DNA of 13,538 nucleotides from an uncultured Oscillospiraceae bacterium (GTDB lineage: Bacteria; Bacillota; Clostridia; Oscillospirales; Oscillospiraceae). Location: the NCBI GenBank assembly GCA_947627085.1, contig CANQUO010000040.1, positions 1 through 13,538 of the forward strand. Direction: 5' to 3'. Shown here in pieces: positions 1 to 5,717 of this stretch (its first letter is position 1; every line of letters starts with the position of its first letter). Position numbers and translations under genes: made by a program. The notes below the pieces were generated by a model. It did not search any database, was not told the DNA's origin, and saw only the letters and a list, made by a program, of their open reading frames with translations.

Positions 1-508
1 CGTGGGCGATGCGGCCTATCTCCGCCACCGGCAATATGGTGCCGATCTCGTTATTTGCCATCATGACGGATATGAGGATGGTGTCGGGGCGTATGGCGGC
101 CTCCAACTCCTGAAGGTCGATGCCGCCCTTGGCGTCGGCTTTGAGGTAGGTGACCTCGTAGCCCTTCTTCTTGAGCCAGTCCAGGGTGTGGGTTATGGCG
201 TGGTGCTCGATGGAGCTTGTGATTATGTGCTTGCCCTTGGCGGCCTTGGCCTCGGCAATGCCCTTTAAGGCCCAGTTGTCCGACTCGGTGCCGCAACCGG
301 TGAAGTATATCTCCACGGGCTCGGCGTTAAGGCACTTTGCCACCTTGGCTCTGGCCTCGTCCAGCCCCCGCCGGGCGTTGCGGCCCACGGAGTAGAGGCT
401 TGAGGGGTTGCCGTAATTTTCGGTCATATAGGGCATCATGGCCTCCACGCAGGTTTTTGACATTGCCGTGGTGGCCGCGTTGTCCGCGTAAACAAACTTG
501 TCTGACAT
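1..508 (-). CDS. nifS: Cysteine desulfurase, NifS type (5' part; continues past window edge)
   Basis: PLP-dependent enzyme that removes sulfur from cysteine to supply iron-sulfur cluster and other sulfur-transfer pathways in the cytosol. The 169 visible codons start MSDKFVYADNAATT, the typical N-terminus of NifS/IscS. Further family landmarks are YGNPSSLYSVG (about residues 32-42), FTGCGTESDNWALKG (69-83), SSIEHHA with the PLP-stacking histidine at about 102-103, and MMANNEIGTI near the edge. The PLP lysine and the catalytic cysteine lie outside the window. The TGCGTESDNWALKG form points to the NifS rather than the IscS/SufS subfamily (family knowledge). The ATG at 508-506 is preceded by ACGAGGCG with 9 to 11 bases spacing. 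The gene is divergent from rex, so redox state could influence both, but no Rex site is proven here. Confidence 0.93.
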   Translation of the reverse strand, partial: MSDKFVYADNAATTAMSKTCVEAMMPYMTENYGNPSSLYSVGRNARRGLDEARAKVAKCLNAEPVEIYFTGCGTESDNWALKGIAEAKAAKGKHIITSSIEHHAITHTLDWLKKKGYEVTYLKADAKGGIDLQELEAAIRPDTILISVMMANNEIGTILPVAEIGRIAH

Positions 509-590
509 GTTGAAATTCGCCTCGTTAATATTTTTGATATACCGGCTTACCGCTTGTAATACCGGCGTTTCCCGGTTAGCCGGAGATAAT

Positions 591-618
591 TTTATACCCG
601 GAAAGTAGGTTTTGTCAA
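591..618 (-). promoter_or_regulatory. Promoter for the cysteine desulfurase gene
   Basis: On the minus strand a perfect -35 TTGACA (618-613) is followed after 16 bases by TATAAA (596-591). An 18-base alternative is TAAAAT (594-589). The predicted leader of roughly 75 bases before the ATG contains an imperfect inverted repeat (542-551 with 573-583, one mismatch), built on ACCGGCTTACCG and CGGTTAGCCGG. Confidence 0.65.
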
Positions 619-628
619 TATCCCGATG

Positions 629-657
629 TTGTAATTGTGTAAATAATATGCTATAAT
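629..657 (+). promoter_or_regulatory. Promoter for rex
   Basis: TTGTAA (629-634), a 17-base spacer, then a perfect TATAAT (652-657). The -10 hexamer is the left end of a 28-bp near-palindrome (652-679), so a protein bound there would occlude RNA polymerase. Transcription would start about 665, giving a leader of about 70 bases. Confidence 0.65.
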
Positions 658-679
658 ATCCACGTACGCGGATATTATA
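652..679. repeat. 28-bp near-perfect palindrome over the rex -10 region (candidate operator)
   Basis: Arms TATAATATCC (652-661) and GGATATTATA (670-679) match perfectly around a CGTACG core (663-668); the only unpaired position is A662/C669. A second, slightly off-centre pair, GTGTAAA (637-643) and TTTACAC (684-690), surrounds it. The arms do not match the usual clostridial Rex site (TTGTTAA-N4-TTAACAA), so autoregulation by Rex is only a possibility. Confidence 0.6.
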
Positions 680-736
680 TTTTTTTACACGATTTTCAGC
701 GCTGTCCGATATATATATTTTATGGAGCGATATGAG

Positions 737-1384
737 ATGAAATACAGGATTTCCGCCAACGTCATAAGGAGGCTCCCCCGCTATCTGCGGTGGATGCGGT
801 TTTTAGAGCGTCAGAAGGTGGAGAAGATATCCTCCGGGGACCTGGGGGAGAGAATGGGCCTGACCGCCTCCCAGATACGCCAGGACTTCAACTGCTTCGG
901 GGGCTTCGGCCAGCAGGGCTACGGCTACAACGTCAGCGACCTGCGCCGGGACATCGGGGCGATACTTGGCGTTGAGGATACGCTGACGGCGGTGGTCATC
1001 GGCACCGGCAACCTGGGCCGGGCCCTTATATCAAACTTCCGCTTCGCGGAGTACGGCTTTCGGGTCACGGCGGCCTTTGACAGCCTGCCGGAGCTTCAGG
1101 GCACCGTCATAAACGGCGTCACGGTGCGTCTTGCCTCGGAGCTTGAGGACTACCTTCTGGCAAACAGGGTGGACGTGGCCATACTCACTCTCCCCCAGGC
1201 CTTCGCCAACGAGGCGGCGGAGCTGGCCGCCAGGTGCGGCGTCAGGGGTATATGGAATTTCACTGGCATTGACTTTGACGGCGATCTGGGGGATACCGTG
1301 GTGGAGGACGTGCACCTGTCCGACAGCCTGCTCACCCTTGGGTACTATCTCAGGAGCCGTCAGAACACGAAGGAGGACCTATGA
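737..1384 (+). CDS. rex: Redox-sensing transcriptional repressor Rex
   Basis: Rex binds DNA when NAD+ is abundant and lets go when NADH rises, so it controls fermentation, NADH-recycling and related genes. The 215-residue product has the N-terminal winged helix (residues 1-80: ISANVIRRLPRYLRWMRFL, then LTASQIRQDFNCFGGFGQQGYGYNV, the Rex signature), a Rossmann domain with G-T-G-N-L-G at 89-94, and a C-terminal helix (GYYLRSR) like the domain-swapped helix of the dimer. Length is normal for the family. I start at ATG 737 because GGAG (724-727) sits 9 bases upstream. The in-frame ATG at 722 has no Shine-Dalgarno and would add five residues (MERYE). The stop overlaps the next gene's start (ATGA, 1381-1384), implying translational coupling. 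Confidence 0.95.
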   Translation: MKYRISANVIRRLPRYLRWMRFLERQKVEKISSGDLGERMGLTASQIRQDFNCFGGFGQQGYGYNVSDLRRDIGAILGVEDTLTAVVIGTGNLGRALISNFRFAEYGFRVTAAFDSLPELQGTVINGVTVRLASELEDYLLANRVDVAILTLPQAFANEAAELAARCGVRGIWNFTGIDFDGDLGDTVVEDVHLSDSLLTLGYYLRSRQNTKEDL

Positions 1385-2382
1385 AGAGAATAATTACCGC
1401 CTCTCTCGCGGTGGTACTGCTGGCGGCTATGACCTGCGCCTCGGCCAGCGAGGCCGGGACCGCCGCGGACCCGCTAGTCACGAAAAGCTACGCCGAGGGC
1501 GAGTACGCAAGCGGGCTCGTCGCCGAGCTCACCGCCGGTATAAATACCGCCCTCCAGGCCGTGTACGACCGGGCCCTGGGGCAGGCGTCCCCGGGGAGCT
1601 CGGACACTAAGTACACCAACGGCCGGGAATACATGGCCCTCCCCGCCGGGAGCGTGCTGTCGGTGTTCACCGGCGGGACGGTAGTGCTCATCGGCGGGGA
1701 CATGTCGATGTCCCTCCGGTCGGGGACGGTGATCGACGCAAGCTCCGGCAAGGCCGTATCCGGCGGCGCGGACCTTGCGAGAAACGTAAGATACGTGTGC
1801 GTTGAGGACACCACGGCGGTGCTCACGGCCATGAGCGACTGCACCATAATATTGGAGGGCTCCTACCGCCCGGACGGGAAGGTGGACGTCCCCGCAAGGC
1901 CCACCTTCACCGACGTGCCCGCCTGGTGCGCCGAGGCGGCGGAGTATCTGGCCGCGCGTAAGATCATGGACGGCACCGGCGCGGGCCTGTTCTCACCCAA
2001 CAGCACCACCACCCGGGGCATGGTCATGACCATCCTCGCCCGGGCCGCCGGTGTGAACACCGCCGGCAGCGACCCCTGGTATCAAATCGGCATGGAGTGG
2101 TCCGTGCCCACCATCTCCGACGGCACCAGGCCCACGGCCCCCGTGACCCGCGAGGAGATAGCCACTATGCTCTGGCGCTATTTTGGCACGCCCGCCTGCG
2201 ACAAGGCCCCCGATTTCCCCGACGTGTACTCCGTGAGCGGCTATGCCATAACGGCCATGTGCTGGTGCGTGGACAACGGCATAATCAACGGTAACGGCGG
2301 CCTTCTCGATCCCAAGGGCCCCGCCACCCGCGCCCAGACCGCCGCCATGGTCTACCGCGCCCTCACCAAATTCGCGGGCTAA
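1381..2382 (+). CDS. Secreted S-layer homology (SLH) domain protein
   Basis: A 333-residue exported protein. Residues 1-22 form a signal peptide (KR, then ITASLAVVLLAAMTC, likely signal peptidase I cleavage after ASA at 20-22). Residues about 30-165 form a beta-rich region (PAGSVLSVFTGGTVVLIGGDMSMSL, GTVIDASSGK, VCVEDTTAVLTA), whose function I cannot name. Three SLH repeats follow: 176-224 (FTDVPAWCAEAAEYLAARKI ... TTRGMVMTILARAAG), a shortened one at about 230-269 (TREEIATMLWRYFG), and 278-328 (FPDVYSVSGYAITAMCWCVDNG ... TRAQTAAMVYRAL). SLH repeats normally hold proteins to secondary wall polymers, so this is probably cell-envelope attached. AGGAGG (1371-1376) lies 4 bases before the ATG, inside the end of rex. 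The gene ends before a strong terminator. The coupling to rex is unexpected for an envelope protein. Confidence 0.88.
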   Translation: MKRIITASLAVVLLAAMTCASASEAGTAADPLVTKSYAEGEYASGLVAELTAGINTALQAVYDRALGQASPGSSDTKYTNGREYMALPAGSVLSVFTGGTVVLIGGDMSMSLRSGTVIDASSGKAVSGGADLARNVRYVCVEDTTAVLTAMSDCTIILEGSYRPDGKVDVPARPTFTDVPAWCAEAAEYLAARKIMDGTGAGLFSPNSTTTRGMVMTILARAAGVNTAGSDPWYQIGMEWSVPTISDGTRPTAPVTREEIATMLWRYFGTPACDKAPDFPDVYSVSGYAITAMCWCVDNGIINGNGGLLDPKGPATRAQTAAMVYRALTKFAG

Positions 2383-2400
2383 AAAATCTGAAAACCGTAT

Positions 2401-2452
2401 AAAAAGACCGTTGACTTTTCACCGGCGAGCCGGTGGGTCAACGGTCTTTTTT
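2401..2452. terminator. Bidirectional intrinsic terminator
   Basis: A 15-bp perfect stem, AAAAAGACCGTTGAC (2401-2415) with GTCAACGGTCTTTTT (2437-2451), encloses a second hairpin (CACCGG/CCGGTG). It is T-rich on the plus strand and, because of the A-run on the other side, also T-rich on the minus strand. It therefore ends both the rex-SLH transcript and the convergent GNAT-side transcript. Confidence 0.92.
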
Positions 2453-2487
2453 GGTATTCGGTTTTAATGGGGTAATAAGGGGGATTT

Positions 2488-3167
2488 TTACATTTTTATA
2501 AATGCGCAACAACCCATATCGTCAGCCCTGACAAATCCGGCCGACTGATAAAAGGAGATGGTTTTGGGTGTGTTATCCGTCATCAGTTCCATTTGGTAGA
2601 CATCGGGAAACCGGTTCATTATCTCATGTAAAAGCTGTGTTCCTATCCCTCTACGCTGGTATTCCGGAGAAACCAAAATATCCTGAATAAAAACAACAGA
2701 AAATCCGTCGCCGACAGTACGGATAACTCCAACTAATTTGTCGTTATCGTATGCGCCCAAAATCAGCAAAGAGCTCTCATACGCTTTCTTCAACATTTCA
2801 GGCTTCTCTGTATAGCTGACGGGAGACGAACCCACGCCGGTTTCTGGCGGCGGATTTGCGCCCGTGCGGCGTCAAAGCCCTTGACAATACACAGAGTATT
2901 CTCTGCGGGCTTTTCCTTGCCCGGACACAAATCCGCTCGCCAGAAACTGCTTCGCACTCCACGCGGAGCAATTTTCGAGCGATTTTCGGTGAGGCGGAGG
3001 AAGCCTTGCTGACGCAAGGCGACGACAACGAGGCGAAAAGCGCCGAAAAGGGCCCGCGTGGAGCGGCGTGGGTTCGTCTCCCGTCAGCTATAATTTGTCC
3101 AGCCAACGCTGTTATACAAGTCGAGAAGCACATCAAGCTCAAAAGTCGTCAACTCTCGGATTATCAT
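2488..3167 (-). pseudogene. GNAT family N-acetyltransferase split by an insertion
   Basis: Two pieces of one gene. The 5' piece (3167-3093) starts at ATG 3167 behind AAAGGA and encodes MIIRELTTFELDVLLDLYNS and then VGWTN. The 3' piece (2814-2488) continues YTEKPEMLKKAYESSLLILG and ends CCAFIKM. Between them lies a 274-bp palindromic element with a 4-bp TATA duplication. Removing 278 bp joins ...WTN-YTEKPE... in frame and gives 133 residues, the usual size of this small acetyltransferase type. The acetyl-CoA loop is intact (YQRRGIGTQLL, Q/R-x-x-G-x-G). As it stands, reading runs into the element and stops at TGA (3086-3084) after 27 codons. A GTG at 2835 could restart 115 residues (MGSSPVSYTEKP...), but no Shine-Dalgarno supports it. 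Substrate unknown. Base composition is lower in GC than the neighbours, suggesting transfer. Confidence 0.88.
2811..3092. mobile_element. MITE-like foldback insertion element, 274 bp plus TATA target duplication
   Basis: Terminal inverted repeats of 25 bp are perfect: 2815-2839 begins GCTGACGGGAGACGAACCC and is the exact complement of 3064-3088. Both sides are flanked by TATA (2811-2814, 3089-3092), consistent with a 4-bp target duplication; being palindromic, TATA also extends the inverted repeat to 29 bp. Inside are two large hairpins. Arm A is 2840-2858 with 2928-2947 (GTTTCTGGCG/CGCCAGAAAC and CGGATTTG/CAAATCCG), topped by AAAGCCC/GGGCTTT. Arm B is 2957-2966 with 3054-3063 (CTCCACGCGG/CCGCGTGGAG), then 2983-2991 with 3041-3049, and a terminal CCTTGC/GCAAGG. 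No transposase is encoded, so any movement would need a helper enzyme in trans. The TIRs contain GGGTTCGTCTCCC, like a tRNA T-arm. It interrupts the GNAT gene. Confidence 0.8.
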
Positions 3168-3200
3168 TTTCTTTTTCCTTTGATTTCCATTTCAGACTTA

Positions 3201-3239
3201 TTGAACAGATAAGGACGCGAAACGGGTTTGTCTGTTCAA
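3201..3239. repeat. Inverted repeat between the flavodoxin-like gene and the GNAT pseudogene
   Basis: TTGAACAGA (3201-3209) and TCTGTTCAA (3231-3239) form a 9-bp perfect inverted repeat with a 21-base centre. It sits about 60 bases after the stop of the upstream minus-strand gene and 34 bases before the GNAT start. There is no U-tract, so it is either a weak terminator or an operator. Confidence 0.4.
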
Positions 3240-3297
3240 CAAGCACACCGGGGATAGCCGCGCGAAATGGTTTTACATCGTCTCGACAAACGGAAAT

Positions 3298-3825
3298 TTA
3301 TCGAATAAAACCATGTAGTGCCGCTTTAACCGGCTCAATATCTATTACGCTATCCCTCATTGTTTGCTGATACAAGTGGCGTTCGATTCCCAGAACATGA
3401 TGTTGATAAGGAGTACCCTCAAACCATTTTTCGAAACATCTTATGAAATCCGGTGATTCTTTCCGGCTTCCGTAGACGCCGATGATAAAAAGTCTCTCCG
3501 CAAAGGATATATATTCATTTTCATGGTGCATGAAAAAGTCTTGGCCTCTTTCGTTAAAGCAGAAATATAGGGAGGAAGGGTTTCCGCAATACATCGGAAC
3601 AAGCAGAATCACTTTTTCGCAGCTCTCAAAACTGCTATAAAGGCGGTAAACATCATCGTCTCGATATCTGCATTGCGTTTTGAAACATTCATAACCGCAA
3701 TTACTACACCCGTGTGTTTTCAAATCCGTATAATGAATCACTTTATCTTGCGGTGTCTTTATAAAATCAATAATCTGAGCGCAATTACCGGTTTTTCTTG
3801 CTGAGAAAGAAACGAATAGTTTCAT
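3298..3825 (-). CDS. Flavodoxin-fold NAD(P)H/FMN oxidoreductase with Fe-S-like cysteine cluster
   Basis: A 175-residue flavodoxin-like protein, probably FMN binding. The N-terminus MKLFVSFSARKTGNC carries the phosphate-binding loop (S-A-R-K-x-G-N). A cysteine group at C40-x2-C43-x3-C47-x4-C52 recalls the compact cluster motif of iron-sulfur flavoproteins (CX2CX2CX4-7C), but with one different spacing. The stretch VILLVPMYCGNPSSLYFCFNE (about 71-91) matches the conserved P-x-Y-x-G-x-P-S loop of NADPH-dependent FMN reductases. The ATG at 3825 is chosen because GAGG lies 7 bases upstream and the protein then starts like its family; the longer frame to 3867 adds unrelated residues. It is AT-richer than the genes on either side. 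Electron partner and substrate unknown. Confidence 0.78.
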   Translation of the reverse strand: MKLFVSFSARKTGNCAQIIDFIKTPQDKVIHYTDLKTHGCSNCGYECFKTQCRYRDDDVYRLYSSFESCEKVILLVPMYCGNPSSLYFCFNERGQDFFMHHENEYISFAERLFIIGVYGSRKESPDFIRCFEKWFEGTPYQHHVLGIERHLYQQTMRDSVIDIEPVKAALHGFIR

Positions 3826-3877
3826 TTCATACCTCGTTAAATCCCGAGTTGTCGAACAGCCTCCCATTCGATTTTTT

Positions 3878-3910
3878 GCCCGTCCGGTAAAGACCGGACG
3901 GGAGATTTTT
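3878..3910 (+). terminator. Hairpin with T-run on the plus side
   Basis: CCCGTCCGGT (3879-3888) and ACCGGACGGG (3893-3902) form a 10-bp stem with loop AAAG, followed by AGATTTTTG on the plus strand. It lies 29 bases past the stop of the minus-strand AI-2E gene, yet on that strand it is followed by A residues (GCAAAAAATC). It may shield against plus-strand transcription or act as a U-tract-less 3' end. Confidence 0.45.
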
Positions 3911-3930
3911 GTGTTTTCGGTGAAAGGCGG

Positions 3931-5307
3931 TCATTTTTTAGTGCTTTCGCCGTCTCTTTCGGACGGGGTCCCCGTTTCCGGGGCGTCGGGAGCGGCGCCG
4001 TCCGGGGCAACCGCTCCGGCGGGAGCCTCCGGGTCACGGCCGGCCGCCTCGGGACGGAGCTCAGGGCGCTTGTACACGGGCTGGCGGGTCTCCCAGTCGA
4101 TGTGGTCGATATCCCGGTAGAAGGCCGTGTCCTCGGGAAGGCCGCGCCGGCGGAGCCACCGGTTGTTGAGGCGCTTTATTATGCTGTACAGCACCGTGGT
4201 CAGCGGCACGCCAAGGAGCATTCCCACAAGGCCGAATATGCCGCCGAAGAAGAGTATGGCGAACATGATCCAAAAGCCGGAAAGGCCCGTGCGGGAGGCG
4301 TGGATGCGGGGCTTCAATATCTGTCCGTCCACCTGCTGGAGCACGACGGTGAATATGACGAATATGAGCGCCTGGGTGGGATTCTCAAGCAAGAGCAGGA
4401 GCGTGGAGGGCGCGGCGCCGATGAAGGGGCCGAACATGGGTATGATGTTCGTCAGGGACACGAGTATCGTGATGAGCGCCACGTAGGGCATACCCATGAG
4501 CATCATGAAGATGTAGTTTATAAGTCCCACTATAAGGGCGTCTATGAGCGTGCCCACTATGTAGTTGCCGAATGCCTCGTCCACGGCCTTTGTCTCGGAT
4601 ATGATAAGGTTCGCGGTCTTGACGCGGAATACGGAGTAGACCACCTTCTTGACCTGGGCGCAGAATATCTCCTTGTTGTACATGACGTAGACGGATATCA
4701 CGATGCCGATGAGCAGGTCCGCCACCGTGGCGATAACCGATATGACGCCGCCGGTGATGTTGGCTATCACATCCCCGAGCCCGGGCAGGAGCTTCGTCTG
4801 GAGCCAGTTCACAAGGGAGCCGGATATGGAGTTCACCCACTCCACCGCCACGTCCTCCAGAGCGTAGCCGTCAAGGACGTCCTGAAGCCAGTTTATAGCC
4901 GCCGTAAGGTAGTCCTGGGAGCTGAGGACCAGCTTTTCAACGCTGTTGTATATCTCCGGCAGGACTATTATCATAAGCCCCGTCACAGCCCCGATGACCA
5001 GGACCATTGTGAGGATTATGGAGAATATCCTGGCGGCCTTCCGGGCCTTCACCGGGTCCTTTTTGAACATCCGGCGGGTGAGCCTGATGAACACCTTATT
5101 TTCGAATATTATCAGCACCCGGTTAAGAAGATAGGCGATAAGTATGCCGTAGATAACGGGCTCCAGGGCCGAGATCATAAGCGATATAAGGCCCGATATG
5201 GCCGGGAGGCTCCTGAGTATCCAGAAGAAGGCTATGCTCGCCACCACCACAAAAAAGGCGGTGATGCCCCAGTAGAGATACTTTTTATCCCATTTGAAAT
5301 TTTTCAT
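3931..5307 (-). CDS. AI-2E transporter family (PF01594-type) multipass membrane protein
   Basis: A 458-residue inner-membrane protein of the AI-2E/PerM/YtvI family. Members have been linked to export of small molecules or sodium/proton antiport, so the substrate here is not known. Visible are two hydrophobic segments near residues 12-60 (YWGITAFFVVVASIAFFWIL, then ALEPVIYGILIAYLLNRVL), one at about 95-120, a soluble segment to about 190, then a cluster of membrane helices (ISVIATVADLLIGIVISVYV; LIVGLINYIFMMLMGMPYVA). The family core LTNIIPMFGPFIGAAPS, Q-V-D-G-Q-I-L-K-P and LLGVPLTTVLY follows. The last 60 or so residues are Pro/Ala/Glu-rich and probably disordered (PEAAGRDPEAPAGAVAPDG). I start at ATG 5307 (MKNFKWDKK) behind GGGGGA; a GTG at 5337 in frame would add ten residues that fall in a hairpin. 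Confidence 0.88.
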   Translation of the reverse strand: MKNFKWDKKYLYWGITAFFVVVASIAFFWILRSLPAISGLISLMISALEPVIYGILIAYLLNRVLIIFENKVFIRLTRRMFKKDPVKARKAARIFSIILTMVLVIGAVTGLMIIVLPEIYNSVEKLVLSSQDYLTAAINWLQDVLDGYALEDVAVEWVNSISGSLVNWLQTKLLPGLGDVIANITGGVISVIATVADLLIGIVISVYVMYNKEIFCAQVKKVVYSVFRVKTANLIISETKAVDEAFGNYIVGTLIDALIVGLINYIFMMLMGMPYVALITILVSLTNIIPMFGPFIGAAPSTLLLLLENPTQALIFVIFTVVLQQVDGQILKPRIHASRTGLSGFWIMFAILFFGGIFGLVGMLLGVPLTTVLYSIIKRLNNRWLRRRGLPEDTAFYRDIDHIDWETRQPVYKRPELRPEAAGRDPEAPAGAVAPDGAAPDAPETGTPSERDGESTKK

Positions 5308-5326
5308 AAGACCGTTTCCCCCAATC

Positions 5327-5346
5327 GGGGCCCACACGCGGGCCCC
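5327..5346. repeat. GC hairpin ahead of the AI-2E gene
   Basis: GGGGCCC (5327-5333) and GGGCCCC (5340-5346) with loop ACACGC. On the minus strand it lies just upstream of the AI-2E ribosome binding site and 38 bases after the rqcP stop. It has no U-tract, so it could be a processing or stalling stem rather than a terminator. Confidence 0.45.
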
Positions 5347-5384
5347 ACGGCTTAAGTCGACGGGAGTCTACTTAATTCCAAAAA

Positions 5385-5627
5385 TCAGACTATCTGGCGG
5401 TACATGGCGGCCGCGTCGTCCTTGCGGACCGTCTCCTGAACGGAGAGGACCTCCACCTTCACCTTTTTTGCCCCGAAGGACAGCTCTATGATATCTCCCG
5501 GCTTTACCTCTCTGGAGGGCTTGGCGGTGACGCCGTTGACCGTCACCCGGCCGCCGTCGGCGGCCTCGGCGGCCACGGTGCGGCGCTTTATCAGGCGGGA
5601 GACCTTAAGATATTTGTCAAGTCTCAT
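5385..5627 (-). CDS. rqcP: S4-domain ribosome-associated quality control factor RqcP
   Basis: An 80-residue S4 RNA-binding protein that matches RqcP (B. subtilis YabO) in length and pattern: MRLDKYLKVSRLIKRRTVAA at the start, GGRVTVNGVTAKPSREVKPG at about residues 25-44, and a C-terminal AAAMYRQIV. In Bacillus RqcP works with RqcH on stalled 50S subunits to support C-terminal alanine tailing (family knowledge). The ATG at 5627 has GGAG 5 bases upstream. It follows HU and MazG as in many Clostridia. The sporulation genes yabP and yabQ that usually come next are not here; the AI-2E gene follows after 77 bases. Confidence 0.9.
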   Translation of the reverse strand: MRLDKYLKVSRLIKRRTVAAEAADGGRVTVNGVTAKPSREVKPGDIIELSFGAKKVKVEVLSVQETVRKDDAAAMYRQIV

Positions 5628-5648
5628 AATGCTCCATCAAAAGGATAT

Positions 5649-5702
5649 GCCCCGGCTGGCCGGGGCGTGGTCGTCAGATGAGCCGGGAGGCCCCGGCTCA
5701 TC
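5649..5702. terminator. Tandem GC hairpins between HU and rqcP
   Basis: Two stems on the minus strand after the HU stop: GATGAGCCGGG/CCCGGCTCATC (5677-5687, 5692-5702) and GCCCCGG/CCGGGGC (5649-5655, 5660-5666). The last is followed on the minus strand by GCATATCCTTTTG, a poor U-tract. They may partially terminate or stabilise the abundant HU message upstream of rqcP. Confidence 0.5.
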
Positions 5703-5717
5703 CCTGTTGGCACTTAC

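Noticed and set aside
637..654. Classical Rex operator in the rex/nifS intergenic region
   Set aside because: TTGTGTAAATAATATG keeps one half-site-like TTGTG but lacks the complementary half (TCACAA or TTAACAA) at the right spacing.
722..736. Upstream in-frame ATG for rex
   Set aside because: No Shine-Dalgarno precedes it, while GGAG is correctly spaced for ATG 737 and the resulting N-terminus fits the Rex family.
2811..3092. Considered as a CRISPR array, group II intron or riboswitch
   Set aside because: There are no regularly spaced direct repeats, no intron-encoded protein or domain V-like motif, and it interrupts a coding frame with a target duplication, which fits a transposed element better.
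2856..3212. Several short frames on both strands within the palindromic element
   Set aside because: They follow the inverted-repeat structure, have no ribosome binding sites and no family pattern, and repeat the same peptide (GSSPVSY) from both ends.
4102..5355. Long plus-strand open frame of 417 codons
   Set aside because: It is antisense to the AI-2E gene, rich in His/Tyr/Gly/Asp runs with no family resemblance, and explained by codon bias on the opposite strand.
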